Assembly: GCF_001421885.1 (NCBI RefSeq) | Contig: NZ_LMLH01000028.1 | Span: 401,143-465,142 of the forward strand | DNA from: Pseudomonas sp. Leaf48 | GTDB lineage: Bacteria; Pseudomonadota; Gammaproteobacteria; Pseudomonadales; Pseudomonadaceae | Direction of reading: 5' to 3' | Length of the DNA: 64,000 bases | Shown: positions 45,655-54,356 of the stretch, in pieces | How the letters are laid out: each line of letters starts with the position of its first letter | Numbering within the stretch: position 1 is the stretch's first letter | Position numbers and translations under genes: made by a program | The notes under the pieces: model-generated | Database searches by the model: none | Seen by the model: the letters and a program-made list of their open reading frames with translations, nothing else | Told to the model about the DNA's origin: nothing

Positions 45655-45905
45655 GCGGCCGGTTGAACCAGACGGTAGACCGCCTCGACCACGTCGCTGA
45701 CGGTACGCACCGATTTGAATTCTTCGGCGGCGATTTTCTTGCCGGTCTGGCGCTTGATGTGATCAATCAGGTCGACGGCGTCGATGCTGTCGATTTCCAG
45801 ATCCTGGTACAGGTTGGATTCGAGGCTCACACGCTCGGGCTCGAGTTCGAACAGCTCGACCAGGGCATCGCGCAAGGTGTTGAAAATGTCTTCACGAGTT
45901 TGCAT
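45651..45905 (-). CDS. Acyl carrier protein (aryl polyene cluster, second)
   Basis: An 84-residue carrier protein. The phosphopantetheine attachment site is Ser40 in LEIDSIDAVDLIDHI. It is one of two adjacent carriers, as in E. coli ApeE/ApeF, and would hold the aryl polyene chain during elongation. The cluster includes no phosphopantetheinyl transferase in this window, so a general one must activate it. It begins 9 bases after the other carrier gene and overlaps the next gene as ATGA. Confidence 0.93.
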   Translation of the reverse strand: MQTREDIFNTLRDALVELFELEPERVSLESNLYQDLEIDSIDAVDLIDHIKRQTGKKIAAEEFKSVRTVSDVVEAVYRLVQPAA

Positions 45906-45914
45906 GGTCCGGTC

Positions 45915-46190
45915 TCAAGCTGCCTGTTTTGCGGTAACGAAAGCTGCAAGGCTAGCCACGTTACTGAAGTGACTACGGGTGTCTTTGGCATCGGCGTCGA
46001 TTTTGATGCCGTATTTTTTCTGGATCGCCAGGCCCAATTCCAGGGCGTCCACCGAGTCCAGGCCCAGGCCTTCGCCGAACAAGGTCTGGTCGTTGCCAAT
46101 GTCGTCGGCACTGATGTCTTCGAGGCCCAGGGCGTCAATGATCAACTGTTTGATTTCCTGCAGCAGGCTATGGCTGTTCAGTTCGCTCAT
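45915..46190 (-). CDS. Acyl carrier protein (aryl polyene cluster, first)
   Basis: A 91-residue carrier protein with the attachment Ser46 in GLGLDSVDALELGLAI. The N-terminal LLQEIKQLIIDALGLEDI helix matches polyketide-type carriers. It overlaps the preceding acyltransferase gene by 23 bases. Having two different carriers suggests one loads the starter and the other serves chain extension, but sequence alone does not say which. Confidence 0.93.
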   Translation of the reverse strand: MSELNSHSLLQEIKQLIIDALGLEDISADDIGNDQTLFGEGLGLDSVDALELGLAIQKKYGIKIDADAKDTRSHFSNVASLAAFVTAKQAA

Positions 46191-46980
46191 CTTCGGCGAG
46201 CTCCTTGATAAAGTAAGAGTGCAAATATTCGTTGAGCTTGCGCGAGGCCTGCGGGGGCGGCCCCAGCGCTGCGAAGGTTTGTGGGTCTATATCGGCACCT
46301 ACCCGGAAACTGAAGTGCACGCGCCGTTTGGGGATGCGATACCAGGGTTCGGCCTTGGTCAATGTGCTCGGGCTGACCTTGATGATAACCGGGGTGAGGA
46401 TTTTCGCACCGCGCAAGGCGATTGCCGCTCCCCCCCGATGAAAGGCGGGTGCCTGGCCTGGCTGGGTGCGAGTACCTTCCGGAAAGATGATCAGGGTCTG
46501 GCCACTTTTCAGGGCGTCGGCGGCGGTGTCGAGCATGTCCATGCTGCCGTCGTTGCTGATGTATTCGGTGCTGCGCAGGGGCCCACCGGTGAAAGGGTTT
46601 TCAAAGAGGCTTTGCTTGACGACGCAATTGGCATGACGCACCAGGCCGATCAGAAACACCACGTCGATCAATGACGGATGATTGGCGATGATCATTTGCC
46701 CCGGCCGCCCCAGTTTTTCCGCACCTTGAATGTCGTAGGTCAGCACACCGCTGCGGCTCATGAACTGCACGAACAACCAGAAACAGCGGCTGACCATTTG
46801 CCGCGCCCGCCGCCGATGGGTCTGGGCATCGCCCGGCAGGCAGTTGAGCAGCGGAAAAATCACCAGGCGCAGGCACAGGCCGCCCAACCCGAACAGGGCA
46901 AAGCTTGCGGCGGTGGCCAGCAGGCGCCAGTAGTAGGCGTTGCGGTTTTTTTCGGTTACAGGTTGCGTTGCCAGGTCCAT
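46168..46980 (-). CDS. PlsC-like lysophospholipid acyltransferase (aryl polyene cluster)
   Basis: A 270-residue 1-acyl-glycerol-3-phosphate acyltransferase-family protein. The NHPSLID box holds His101 and Asp106; FPEGTR is at 166-171. An N-terminal membrane helix lies at about 19-48. It probably transfers the polyene acyl group to a glycerolipid anchor. With the LpxL-like enzyme, the cluster has two lipid acyltransferases. It overlaps the upstream ketosynthase-like gene by 25 bases. Confidence 0.88.
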   Translation of the reverse strand: MDLATQPVTEKNRNAYYWRLLATAASFALFGLGGLCLRLVIFPLLNCLPGDAQTHRRRARQMVSRCFWLFVQFMSRSGVLTYDIQGAEKLGRPGQMIIANHPSLIDVVFLIGLVRHANCVVKQSLFENPFTGGPLRSTEYISNDGSMDMLDTAADALKSGQTLIIFPEGTRTQPGQAPAFHRGGAAIALRGAKILTPVIIKVSPSTLTKAEPWYRIPKRRVHFSFRVGADIDPQTFAALGPPPQASRKLNEYLHSYFIKELAEDERTEQP

Positions 46981-47681
46981 ACACGATTTTTCCAGGCATG
47001 TTGGCAGGTGGTTTGCTGGCCCAGCAGTGTCGGCAGCAGATTCAGGGCGTGAGGCCAGCAGGTTTTTGACAACGCTTCAGAGGGGCTGTTCAGGGACAGC
47101 TGCCAGTCGGTTCCTGCGGTGATCAACAGGCCCAGGGCATAAGGGAAGGGTACGTCGTCGATCCAGGTCGAATAGGCTTCGGGCGGTTGCTCTTCGGTAA
47201 TGACCAGTAGCACCGCTGGTGCCCCTTCGGCCAGCAGTGCCGCAGCCTCCAGCATGCCGTGCTCCAGGCCGTCGCCAGCTGCGGCGAGGGCCGTCATTTC
47301 GCTGGTTTCGCCACGCATGATCGACCACAGTCCGATGATGGCGTTGTGTACCGACAGGCTGAACTGGGTCGGCGAAAGCGGCTGGTCGCTCGCCAGGTCG
47401 CTGAGAATGTCGAAGGTGCGCGGGGTTTCCCCGTGACGGGAAATGTAGACCAATGGCAGGTCTTGCCGACCATCGGCTAATGGCCAGGCGACACTGAATG
47501 CCATCCGCGCCAGTCGGCCGAGTCGCCGACGCTGCATCGCCGGTAGAAACGAGACGTCGGGAGCGGCATCGCTACCTTGCAGCACAACTGGATGTCGGCT
47601 CCAGGCTTGCCAATCGTCCACGCTTTCGAGCCCAGGGGCCCACGCGCGCCATTGGGCGATGTTGAAGTTGATCAAAGACAT
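46956..47681 (-). CDS. Ketosynthase-like chain-length-factor protein, Cys-less (aryl polyene cluster)
   Basis: A 241-residue beta-ketoacyl-synthase N-terminal-domain protein of the Ketoacyl-synt_2 type, first gene of the operon. The region where the catalytic Cys should lie reads QFSLSVHNAIIGLWSI (106-121) and has no Cys, so it should not condense by itself. In characterised APE systems the homologue (ApeC) pairs with a ketosynthase as a chain-length factor. It is also truncated compared with full ketosynthases, lacking the C-terminal half with both histidines. Confidence 0.85.
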   Translation of the reverse strand: MSLINFNIAQWRAWAPGLESVDDWQAWSRHPVVLQGSDAAPDVSFLPAMQRRRLGRLARMAFSVAWPLADGRQDLPLVYISRHGETPRTFDILSDLASDQPLSPTQFSLSVHNAIIGLWSIMRGETSEMTALAAAGDGLEHGMLEAAALLAEGAPAVLLVITEEQPPEAYSTWIDDVPFPYALGLLITAGTDWQLSLNSPSEALSKTCWPHALNLLPTLLGQQTTCQHAWKNRVWTWQRNL

Positions 47682-48038
47682 TCATCCCGCCCCTGCGGGC
47701 TTTCTTGACGCGTTGAATGACCCGTCATCTACGGCTCACCCTTACGTGGCGCACGGCGCCGAGTGGCCCGCATTATCCCGGTGCGGCTGACGTGTAGCAA
47801 ATGTTGGTTACATTTTGCTCAGCTAAATGTGTCGAACGGCCCACAGAAGCCAATTGTGGGGCAATTATCCATATTCTCATCAACTTGATCTGTCAGCGTT
47901 GACTGTGGATGACGCATGGGTTTACCGCTTTTTCAGCAAGAGAACTCGCGTGACTGTGTAGTCCCTTTCCGTTTAGGTAGCGGAGCCATGCCGTGGACCA
48001 CTACACTCGGTCATTCTTTGATACACGGGGGTTTTGAC
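47682..48038. promoter_or_regulatory. Divergent control region between the aryl polyene operon and parA-like gene
   Basis: This 357-base gap carries the promoter of the whole APE operon (minus strand) and that of the parA-like gene (plus strand). AAATGT-type hexamers recur: an inverted pair ACATTT (47810-47815) and AAATGT (47825-47830) with a 9-base spacer, plus AAATGT at 47800-47805. They may be operator half-sites. A CCCGC...GCGGG stem followed by CTTTCTT lies close to the first gene (about 47688-47707). No certain -35/-10 pair was found. Confidence 0.35.
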
Positions 48039-48809
48039 ATGCGGCGCGTGGTGTTCAATCAGAAAGGTGGCGTGGGCAAATCCAGCATTGCCTGCAATCT
48101 GGCGGCTGTCAGCGCGAGCGAGGGCTTTCGCACCTTGCTGGTGGATCTTGACGCCCAGGCCAACTCCACTCAGTACCTGACGGGCCTCACCGGCAGCGAC
48201 ATTCCCATGGGTATTGCCGATTTCTTCAAGCAGACGCTGTCCTCCGGGCCGTTCTCCAAGAAGAATCAGGTCGATATCTACGAAACCCCGTTTGAAAACC
48301 TGCACGTTGTGACGGCCACCGCCGAGCTGGCGGATTTGCAGCCAAAGCTTGAGGCCAAGCACAAGATCAACAAGCTGCGTAAATTGCTTGAAGAGCTGAG
48401 TGAAGACTACGACCGGATTTACCTCGATACACCGCCGGCGTTGAATTTTTACGCAGTTTCGGCGCTGATTGCCGCTGATCGCGTGCTCATACCTTTCGAT
48501 TGCGACAGTTTCTCTCGCCAGGCGCTGTATGGCCTGATGGCGGAAATCGAAGAGTTGAAGGAGGACCATAACGAAGGGCTGGAAGTTGAGGGCATTGTCG
48601 TCAACCAGTTCCAGGCCCGCGCCAGTCTGCCCCAGCAGATGCTCGACGAGCTGATCGCCGAAGGCCTGCCGGTGCTGCCGGTGTACTTGACCAGCTCGGT
48701 GCGCATGCGCGAATCCCACCAGGCCAACACGCCACTGATCCATCTTGATCCACGGCACAAGCTGACCCAGCAGTTTGTCGAGTTGCACAACCTGCTGGAA
48801 AAGGCCTGA
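48039..48809 (+). CDS. ParA-like ATPase
   Basis: A 256-residue deviant Walker ATPase of the ParA/MinD family. The signature KGGVGKSS (9-16) carries the two Lys residues of the family, with DLDAQANSTQYL (about 37-48) and DTPPALNF near 135. I chose the ATG at 48039 because it puts the first strand (MRRVVFNQKGG) at the N terminus; an in-frame start 123 bases upstream has no family support. No parB or parS is next to it, so it is an orphan, perhaps positioning a protein or complex. Its homologue lies in the same core neighbourhood in other pseudomonads as far as I recall. Confidence 0.85.
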   Translation: MRRVVFNQKGGVGKSSIACNLAAVSASEGFRTLLVDLDAQANSTQYLTGLTGSDIPMGIADFFKQTLSSGPFSKKNQVDIYETPFENLHVVTATAELADLQPKLEAKHKINKLRKLLEELSEDYDRIYLDTPPALNFYAVSALIAADRVLIPFDCDSFSRQALYGLMAEIEELKEDHNEGLEVEGIVVNQFQARASLPQQMLDELIAEGLPVLPVYLTSSVRMRESHQANTPLIHLDPRHKLTQQFVELHNLLEKA

Positions 48810-48833
48810 ATCTCGTGGCTGACACCAAAACAC

Positions 48834-48862
48834 TGTGGGAGCGAGCTTGCTCGCGATGACGG
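48834..48862. repeat. Single REP element
   Basis: One REP sequence (TGTGGGAGCGAGCTTGCTCG core) lies 25 bases after the parA-like stop codon. No inverted partner is obvious in the following 70 bases, so this appears to be a solitary copy in the gap between convergent genes. Confidence 0.8.
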
Positions 48863-48933
48863 CCTCAAATCCAGCCTATCCGTTGACCGAGCGATCCCAT
48901 CGTGAGCTGGCTCGTACATTGAGTCGAGGTGCG

Positions 48934-49368
48934 TCAGATCCCCTGGCTACGCAACCAGCTCATCAATTGCGGTAACGGGAAGGCTCCGCTCTGGCGTGCA
49001 ACCTCCCGGCCGTTCCTGAACAGAATCAGGCTCGGAATCGAGCGAATGCCCAATTGCGCCGACAACTGCTGGTTCGCTTCGCTGTCCAGCTTGGCCAGCC
49101 GACACTTGCCCGCCAGTTGCCCGGCTGCCTGTTCGAACACCGGCGCAAACGACTTGCACGGCCCACACCAGTCCGCCCATACGTCCACCAGTAAAGGCAA
49201 ATCGCCCTTGATCTGGCTGGCGTAGTCCCCTTGCTTCAATTCGAACGGTTTGCTCAGCAAGACGCCGGCTTTGCAGCGGCCGCACTTCGGTTGGTCACCG
49301 ATGCGCTCGGCAGGGATGCGGTTGAGGCCGTTGCAGTGTGGGCAGGGGATGAGGAGTGAGTCAGTCAT
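48934..49368 (-). CDS. trxC: Thioredoxin 2
   Basis: A cytosolic disulphide reductase of 144 residues. The redox site WCGPC is at 67-71. The N-terminal zinc-binding module has Cys9, Cys12 (CPHC), Cys29 and Cys32 (CGRC), which distinguishes TrxC from TrxA. The cis-Pro loop SIPSLILF is present. In E. coli trxC responds to oxidative stress through OxyR; no such site could be recognised here. It converges with the parA-like gene. Confidence 0.95.
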   Translation of the reverse strand: MTDSLLIPCPHCNGLNRIPAERIGDQPKCGRCKAGVLLSKPFELKQGDYASQIKGDLPLLVDVWADWCGPCKSFAPVFEQAAGQLAGKCRLAKLDSEANQQLSAQLGIRSIPSLILFRNGREVARQSGAFPLPQLMSWLRSQGI

Positions 49369-49441
49369 CGCGGATGGTCCAGTTGGAAGCGGGTCCTCCT
49401 TAATTGGAGGCGCCCGCCAGGATTTTCAATTGCGGCCAGCC

Positions 49442-50905
49442 TCACGACGAACAACTGATCTCCAGATGCTTGCCCCACTCCGGCGGCCGCTCTGCATAAC
49501 TCTCCATCCCGGGTTGCTCCTCGAACGGATTGCTCAGCACCGCGTGCAGCCGGCGCACTTCCGAGTAGTCGCCGTCCTGCGCCGCATCGATGGCTTTCTG
49601 CGCCAGGTAGTTGCGCAGGATGTACAGCGGGTTTACCGCATTCATTCTTTTGCGGCGTTGTTCCTGGTCAGCCTCGCCTTCACGCGCGACCCGCGCGATA
49701 TACAGCGCGCCCCAGGCATCGAAACCCTTGATGTCGACAAAGTCATCACGCAATCGGGCAGTGGCCTGTTCCGGTGCCTGCTCGCCCAAGCGGCGGAAGA
49801 ACAGGCTGTAGTCGACGCAGCTGTTCTGCATCAGCTGCAACAGATGCTCCAGCAATTTCTGGTCATCATCTTCGGCAGTGGTCAGGCCGAGGCGGCGGCG
49901 CATCAGGTCAAGGTAGTGAGCCTGGAACAGCGGCAGATACAGGCCAAGGGTTTCGCGCAGGGCCTCGACGCTGATGAATGGCGTCAGGGCCTGCGCCAGG
50001 GCGCTAAGGTTCCACTGGCCGATCGGCACCTGATTGCTGAATGAATAGCGACCCTGGTCATCGGAGTGGTTGCAGATGAAATTGGCGTCGAAGTCATCGA
50101 GGAAGGCGAACGGGCCGAAGTCGAAAGTGATGCCGAGGATCGACATGTTGTCAGTGTTCATCACCCCGTGGCAGAAGCCGTAGGCTTGCCACTTGGCGAT
50201 CAGTTCGGCATTGCGCTCGACCACTTCGCGGAACATCGCCAGATACGGCTCCGGTTGTTCCAGGCAATGGGGGAAGTGCATGGCCAGCACGTGATCGCCC
50301 AGTTCTTTCTGCTGTTCGGGGCGTTTGGTGTAGTAGAAGTACTCGAAGTGCCCGAAGCGCACGTGGCTCGGCGCCAGGCGCAAGACCATGGCGGCGCGCT
50401 CCTGTTTCTCGCGCCACACCGGGGTGTCGGAGCCGATCACGCACAGGGCACGGGTGCTCGGGATGTTCAGGGCGTGCAGGGCTTCGGAGGCGAGAAACTC
50501 GCGGATCGATGAGCGCAATACCGCCCGCCCGTCACCCATGCGCGAAAATGGCGTCTGGCCGGCACCCTTGAGGTGCAAGTCCCAATGCTCGCCGGCCTGG
50601 TTATACACCTCGCCCAACAGCAGGCCGCGGCCGTCGCCCAGTTGCGGGTTGTAGGAACCGAACTGGTGACCGGAATAGACCATCGCCCTTGGAATGGCAT
50701 CGGCCCAGAGCTTGTGGCCGCTGAACAGTTCGGCGAACTCCGGGGTTTCGGCCACGGCCGGGTCGAGGTCCAGCAGCGCCATGGCGGCGGGGCTGGCCAC
50801 GACCAGGCGCGGATTGTCGATGGGCTCGGGCAGCACATGAGCGGAAAACGCATCGCCCAAGCGGTCGAAGCGATTATCGAAAGTCAGTTCGTCGAGGGCT
50901 TTCAA
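49442..50905 (-). CDS. selO: Protein adenylyltransferase SelO (YdiU/UPF0061)
   Basis: A pseudokinase that AMPylates proteins on Ser, Thr or Tyr and acts in the redox response. The 487-residue length is normal for the bacterial form. Conserved blocks include YSGHQFGSYNPQLGDGRG, the LKGAGQTPFSRMGDGRAVLRSSIREFLASEA segment and the inverted metal-binding site GVMNTDNMSILG...DFGPFAFLDD. The C-terminal Cys of many SelO proteins is visible here as ISCSS at the very end. It lies downstream of mscK on the same strand. Confidence 0.93.
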   Translation of the reverse strand: MKALDELTFDNRFDRLGDAFSAHVLPEPIDNPRLVVASPAAMALLDLDPAVAETPEFAELFSGHKLWADAIPRAMVYSGHQFGSYNPQLGDGRGLLLGEVYNQAGEHWDLHLKGAGQTPFSRMGDGRAVLRSSIREFLASEALHALNIPSTRALCVIGSDTPVWREKQERAAMVLRLAPSHVRFGHFEYFYYTKRPEQQKELGDHVLAMHFPHCLEQPEPYLAMFREVVERNAELIAKWQAYGFCHGVMNTDNMSILGITFDFGPFAFLDDFDANFICNHSDDQGRYSFSNQVPIGQWNLSALAQALTPFISVEALRETLGLYLPLFQAHYLDLMRRRLGLTTAEDDDQKLLEHLLQLMQNSCVDYSLFFRRLGEQAPEQATARLRDDFVDIKGFDAWGALYIARVAREGEADQEQRRKRMNAVNPLYILRNYLAQKAIDAAQDGDYSEVRRLHAVLSNPFEEQPGMESYAERPPEWGKHLEISCSS

Positions 50906-50916
50906 GGGCCGGCTCC

Positions 50917-50942
50917 AGCAGAATGTCCGAGCATTCTGCTGG
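50917..50942. repeat. Perfect hairpin between selO and mscK
   Basis: CAGCAGAATG and CATTCTGCTG form a 10-bp perfect stem with a 6-base loop between the two same-strand genes. There is no T-run on the minus strand, so it is probably not an efficient terminator; it could stabilise mscK mRNA or affect selO expression. Confidence 0.55.
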
Positions 50943-50953
50943 GGATTGGCCGG

Positions 50954-53900
50954 TTAGTCGAGTTTGGCGGCGGGCGGTTCTTGCGCGGGCTTGCGGTCGA
51001 CGATCGGCACGATGGTTTTCGCTTCCGGCTCGATCGGCACCATCTTGTATTCCTGGCCGTGCAGGTTCTTCAGGTAAACCTCCATCTGGCGGAACGAGAT
51101 GTTGATGTGCTGCTTCTTGAACTCGCGGTTGATGAAGCGGTTGACCTCGTCGAGCACCGGGTTGCGGTCACCGAGGTCGCGCACGTGCATGCGCAATTCG
51201 TGGTCCAGGGTGCTTTCACCGAAGTTCAGGAAGTACACGTGGGGTTCCGGATCTTTCAATACTCGCGGATTATCGCGGGCGGCCTTGAGCAGCAATTCTT
51301 TCACCAGATCGAGGTCCGAGCCATAGTCCACGCCGAGCTTGAGGGTTACCCGGGTGATGGTGTCGGTCAGCGACCAGTTGATCAGTTGTCCGGTAATGAA
51401 CGTCTTGTTCGGGACGATGATGTCCTTGCGGTCGAAATCGGTGATGGTGGTGGCGCGGATGCGGATCTTGCTCACGGTGCCCGACAGGTTACCGATGGTG
51501 ATGGTGTCGCCGATGCGCACCGGACGCTCGAACAGGATCATGATGCCGGAGATGAAGTTGGCGAAGATCTCCTGCATACCGAAGCCGAGGCCGACCGACA
51601 GCGCTGCCACCAGCCACTGCAACTTGTCCCAGCTCACGCCGAGTGTCGACAGGGTCGAGACGAAACCAACGCCGGCGATCACGTATGACAGCAGGGTGGT
51701 GGTGGCGTAGGCACTGCCCTGGGCCAGGTTGAGTTTCGACAGCACGAACACTTCCAGCAGGCCCGGCAGGTTTCGCGCCAGGGCGAAGGTAATGCCGATG
51801 ATGATCAGCGCGCCGAGCATGTCGCCGATGCTGATCGGCACCATGCTCATGTTGGCGCCGGTGCCGCTGGTGTATTCGTACAGGGTGATGTTGTCCAGGT
51901 ACGAGAACACCGAGATCAGGTCGGACCAGACCCAGTACAGCGCTGCGATGAAGCCGCTGAGCAGCGCCAGGCGGATCAGGCGCAGGGACTGTTCGTTGAC
52001 CTTCTCGATGTCCAGCGTGGGTTCCTCGATCACCGCTTCGCCGTCCCCGGCCTCTTTCGCCGCCTGGCGTTTGGCCAGGGCGCGCTGGTAGGCCAGGCGG
52101 CGAGCCGCCACGCTGAGGCCGCGCACGAAGGTGGCTTCGATCACCAGCCAGAACATCAGCAGGTACAGGGTGTTGATCAGGCGATCACTAAGTTTCAGCG
52201 CGGTGTAGTAGTAGCCGAAGCACACTGCCACGAACAGCGCGACGGGCAGGGCGGTGAACATGATTCCCAAGGTCTTGCGGAACAGCGAGGCGTTTTCGTG
52301 GGTCGGGCTGCTGATCAGCAAGCGGCTGAGCAATAGCGTCATCAAGGCATAGCAGGTGAGTACCACCGGCATGCCGAGTACGTCATCGGCCAATGCCGCC
52401 GGTTGCAGTTCGGCAACCGCCACCACTGTCACCAGGGCCATCACCACCATGCCCAAGCGGCGGACCCAGCCACGGAGGAATTCGACCTGGGGTTTTTCCC
52501 AGCGGAAATGCAACTCCGCCACGCCACCGGGCGACAAAATCCGGTAGGCGGTATAGAAGACCAGCCAGGCCTGGGCCATTTGCATCAACGCTGCGCCGAC
52601 ACTGGCGTTTTGCTCCCGTGCGTCGATTTGCAGGGCCAGGCCGCACAAGCCCAAGGCCAGTGCCACCGGCATCGCCAGCAGGATATTGATCAGGATCGCC
52701 TGGGGCGTGTGCCACTGGCTGTCGCGTTTGAAGTGGCCGATGTCCTGGTGCACCTTGTTCAGTCGCGCATACAGCTGCTTGCGCCGCCACAGCAGGGCGC
52801 CGATCAGCAGGGCCAATGGCAGGAAGAGCAGGGGGCGCTGGGTCAGGCCGTCGACCAGCTCGCTGAAGCTTGAGGTCAATGGCAGCGAGTCGACCTGGCG
52901 CTCCAGGCGATCCGGCACGCTGTACAGCCATTCCAGGTCCAGCGGTTTGTTACTGGGAATCCAGAACATCTGCTCATCTAGCGTCGCTCGCAGGCTTTGT
53001 GCGGTGCTGAGCAATTGCTTCTGGTTCAACTGCAGGGTGATGGACTCGTTGAGCACCGCGCTAAGTTCGCGATTGAGCCGCTCCAGCAGGTCGGCACGGG
53101 TGGTGGCCAGTTCCAGCAGGCTTTTGCGCAGCTGTGGGGTGACCTGCTCAGGCGGCTGGGTCGACAGCAGGTTGTCGACGTAGGTCGCCGGATTGCTGAG
53201 CATCTCCCGTTGCTGGCTGACTTCGAACTGATACAGGCGGATGTCGGCAATTTGGTCGGCAAGGTTGCGGTCGACCCGCAGGCGCGGCAAGGCCTGCTTC
53301 TGTTTGTACAGAATCTTGGACAGCAGCAGGCTGCCCTTGAGCACGTTGATCTGTTCATCCAGGGCCGAATCGCTCTGGGTCACGCTGTCCAGTTGCTGCT
53401 TGGTCATCAGGTTTTGCTGGGTGACTTCGTTGAGACGGTCGGTGCTTTTGAGCAGGTAGTCCGACAGTTTCAGGTTGGCCGAACTCTCGGTGGCCAGAAG
53501 ACTGCTGCCACCGGACTTTTGTGCTTCGATGGATTGCTGGGTGACGGTTTCCTGGGATTGCGCCAGGCGCTTCTGGTTGATCAGGTTTTGCAGGTCCTGG
53601 ATTTCCTGATCCAGGCGCTCGGAGCGCTCCGATAGCAAGTCATGCTGGCTCTTGCCCAGGTCTTGCAGCTGGGTATTGCCGGCCAGTTCCTGGCGACGCA
53701 GTGGAATCAGGGCGTTCAGTGCCGCGAGTTCGGCATTGAGCTGGTCGCGCTGCTCGGCGCTCAGGGTTTTGCCGGCGTCTTTGCCTGTCTTGAGGATGTT
53801 GTTGATCTGCTGGATGCGCGTCTGGCTGGCGGAAATCTCCGCCTGGGCCCGCTCCGGCCGGGTCTGGGCGGTGATGATCAGGCTGTTGGCTTCGGCCAGG

Positions 53901-54322
53901 GCTTTTTGCAGATCGCTCTGCTGCGTCGAGCGTTCGGTGAGCACCTGCTCCAGTTGCTGAATCGGCTCTTTGGCGAAGCGTTGCGCGACCGGCGACACGG
54001 TGGTGGCTTTGAGCCGGGTCAGTTCGCGCTGGTTCTCTATGGTCTGGCGGGGTGCGCTGCTCAATTGCTGCTTGAGATCGGCCAGCTTCTGCTCGTAATC
54101 GCGCTTGCTGTCGAGCTGCGTGAGGGTGTTCTGCAGGACAGTTTGCAGGGCCTTTTGATCGGCTTCGGGCAGCTTGCGATCAGCGATCTTGTTCAGGCTC
54201 GCTTGCACGGCTTCGCTGCTAGGCGGTTCGGCCGCTTGTGCCGCTTGCGGTAAACCAAGGGAACCGACAGAAAGACTCAAGCCCAGCAGGGCAATGGCGA
54301 AAATGGAGCGCAGGTTAGGCAT
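50954..54322 (-). CDS. mscK: MscK/KefA-type mechanosensitive channel
   Basis: A large mechanosensitive channel of 1122 residues that opens under membrane tension and, in E. coli, depends on external K+. A signal peptide (1-30, ending AQAA) is followed by a long periplasmic alpha-helical/coiled-coil region (to about 480), about eleven membrane helices (490-900) and the MscS-like pore and cytoplasmic domain (LSVGLGFGMQEIFANFISGIMILFERPVRIGD, then FDRKDIIVPNKTFITGQLINWSL). It ends with a charged tail. Located next to nhaP2, also an ion-related gene. Confidence 0.93.
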   Translation of the reverse strand: MPNLRSIFAIALLGLSLSVGSLGLPQAAQAAEPPSSEAVQASLNKIADRKLPEADQKALQTVLQNTLTQLDSKRDYEQKLADLKQQLSSAPRQTIENQRELTRLKATTVSPVAQRFAKEPIQQLEQVLTERSTQQSDLQKALAEANSLIITAQTRPERAQAEISASQTRIQQINNILKTGKDAGKTLSAEQRDQLNAELAALNALIPLRRQELAGNTQLQDLGKSQHDLLSERSERLDQEIQDLQNLINQKRLAQSQETVTQQSIEAQKSGGSSLLATESSANLKLSDYLLKSTDRLNEVTQQNLMTKQQLDSVTQSDSALDEQINVLKGSLLLSKILYKQKQALPRLRVDRNLADQIADIRLYQFEVSQQREMLSNPATYVDNLLSTQPPEQVTPQLRKSLLELATTRADLLERLNRELSAVLNESITLQLNQKQLLSTAQSLRATLDEQMFWIPSNKPLDLEWLYSVPDRLERQVDSLPLTSSFSELVDGLTQRPLLFLPLALLIGALLWRRKQLYARLNKVHQDIGHFKRDSQWHTPQAILINILLAMPVALALGLCGLALQIDAREQNASVGAALMQMAQAWLVFYTAYRILSPGGVAELHFRWEKPQVEFLRGWVRRLGMVVMALVTVVAVAELQPAALADDVLGMPVVLTCYALMTLLLSRLLISSPTHENASLFRKTLGIMFTALPVALFVAVCFGYYYTALKLSDRLINTLYLLMFWLVIEATFVRGLSVAARRLAYQRALAKRQAAKEAGDGEAVIEEPTLDIEKVNEQSLRLIRLALLSGFIAALYWVWSDLISVFSYLDNITLYEYTSGTGANMSMVPISIGDMLGALIIIGITFALARNLPGLLEVFVLSKLNLAQGSAYATTTLLSYVIAGVGFVSTLSTLGVSWDKLQWLVAALSVGLGFGMQEIFANFISGIMILFERPVRIGDTITIGNLSGTVSKIRIRATTITDFDRKDIIVPNKTFITGQLINWSLTDTITRVTLKLGVDYGSDLDLVKELLLKAARDNPRVLKDPEPHVYFLNFGESTLDHELRMHVRDLGDRNPVLDEVNRFINREFKKQHINISFRQMEVYLKNLHGQEYKMVPIEPEAKTIVPIVDRKPAQEPPAAKLD

Positions 54323-54356
54323 AAAGACCGGTCAAGCAAGTGATAGTGGGAGCAGT

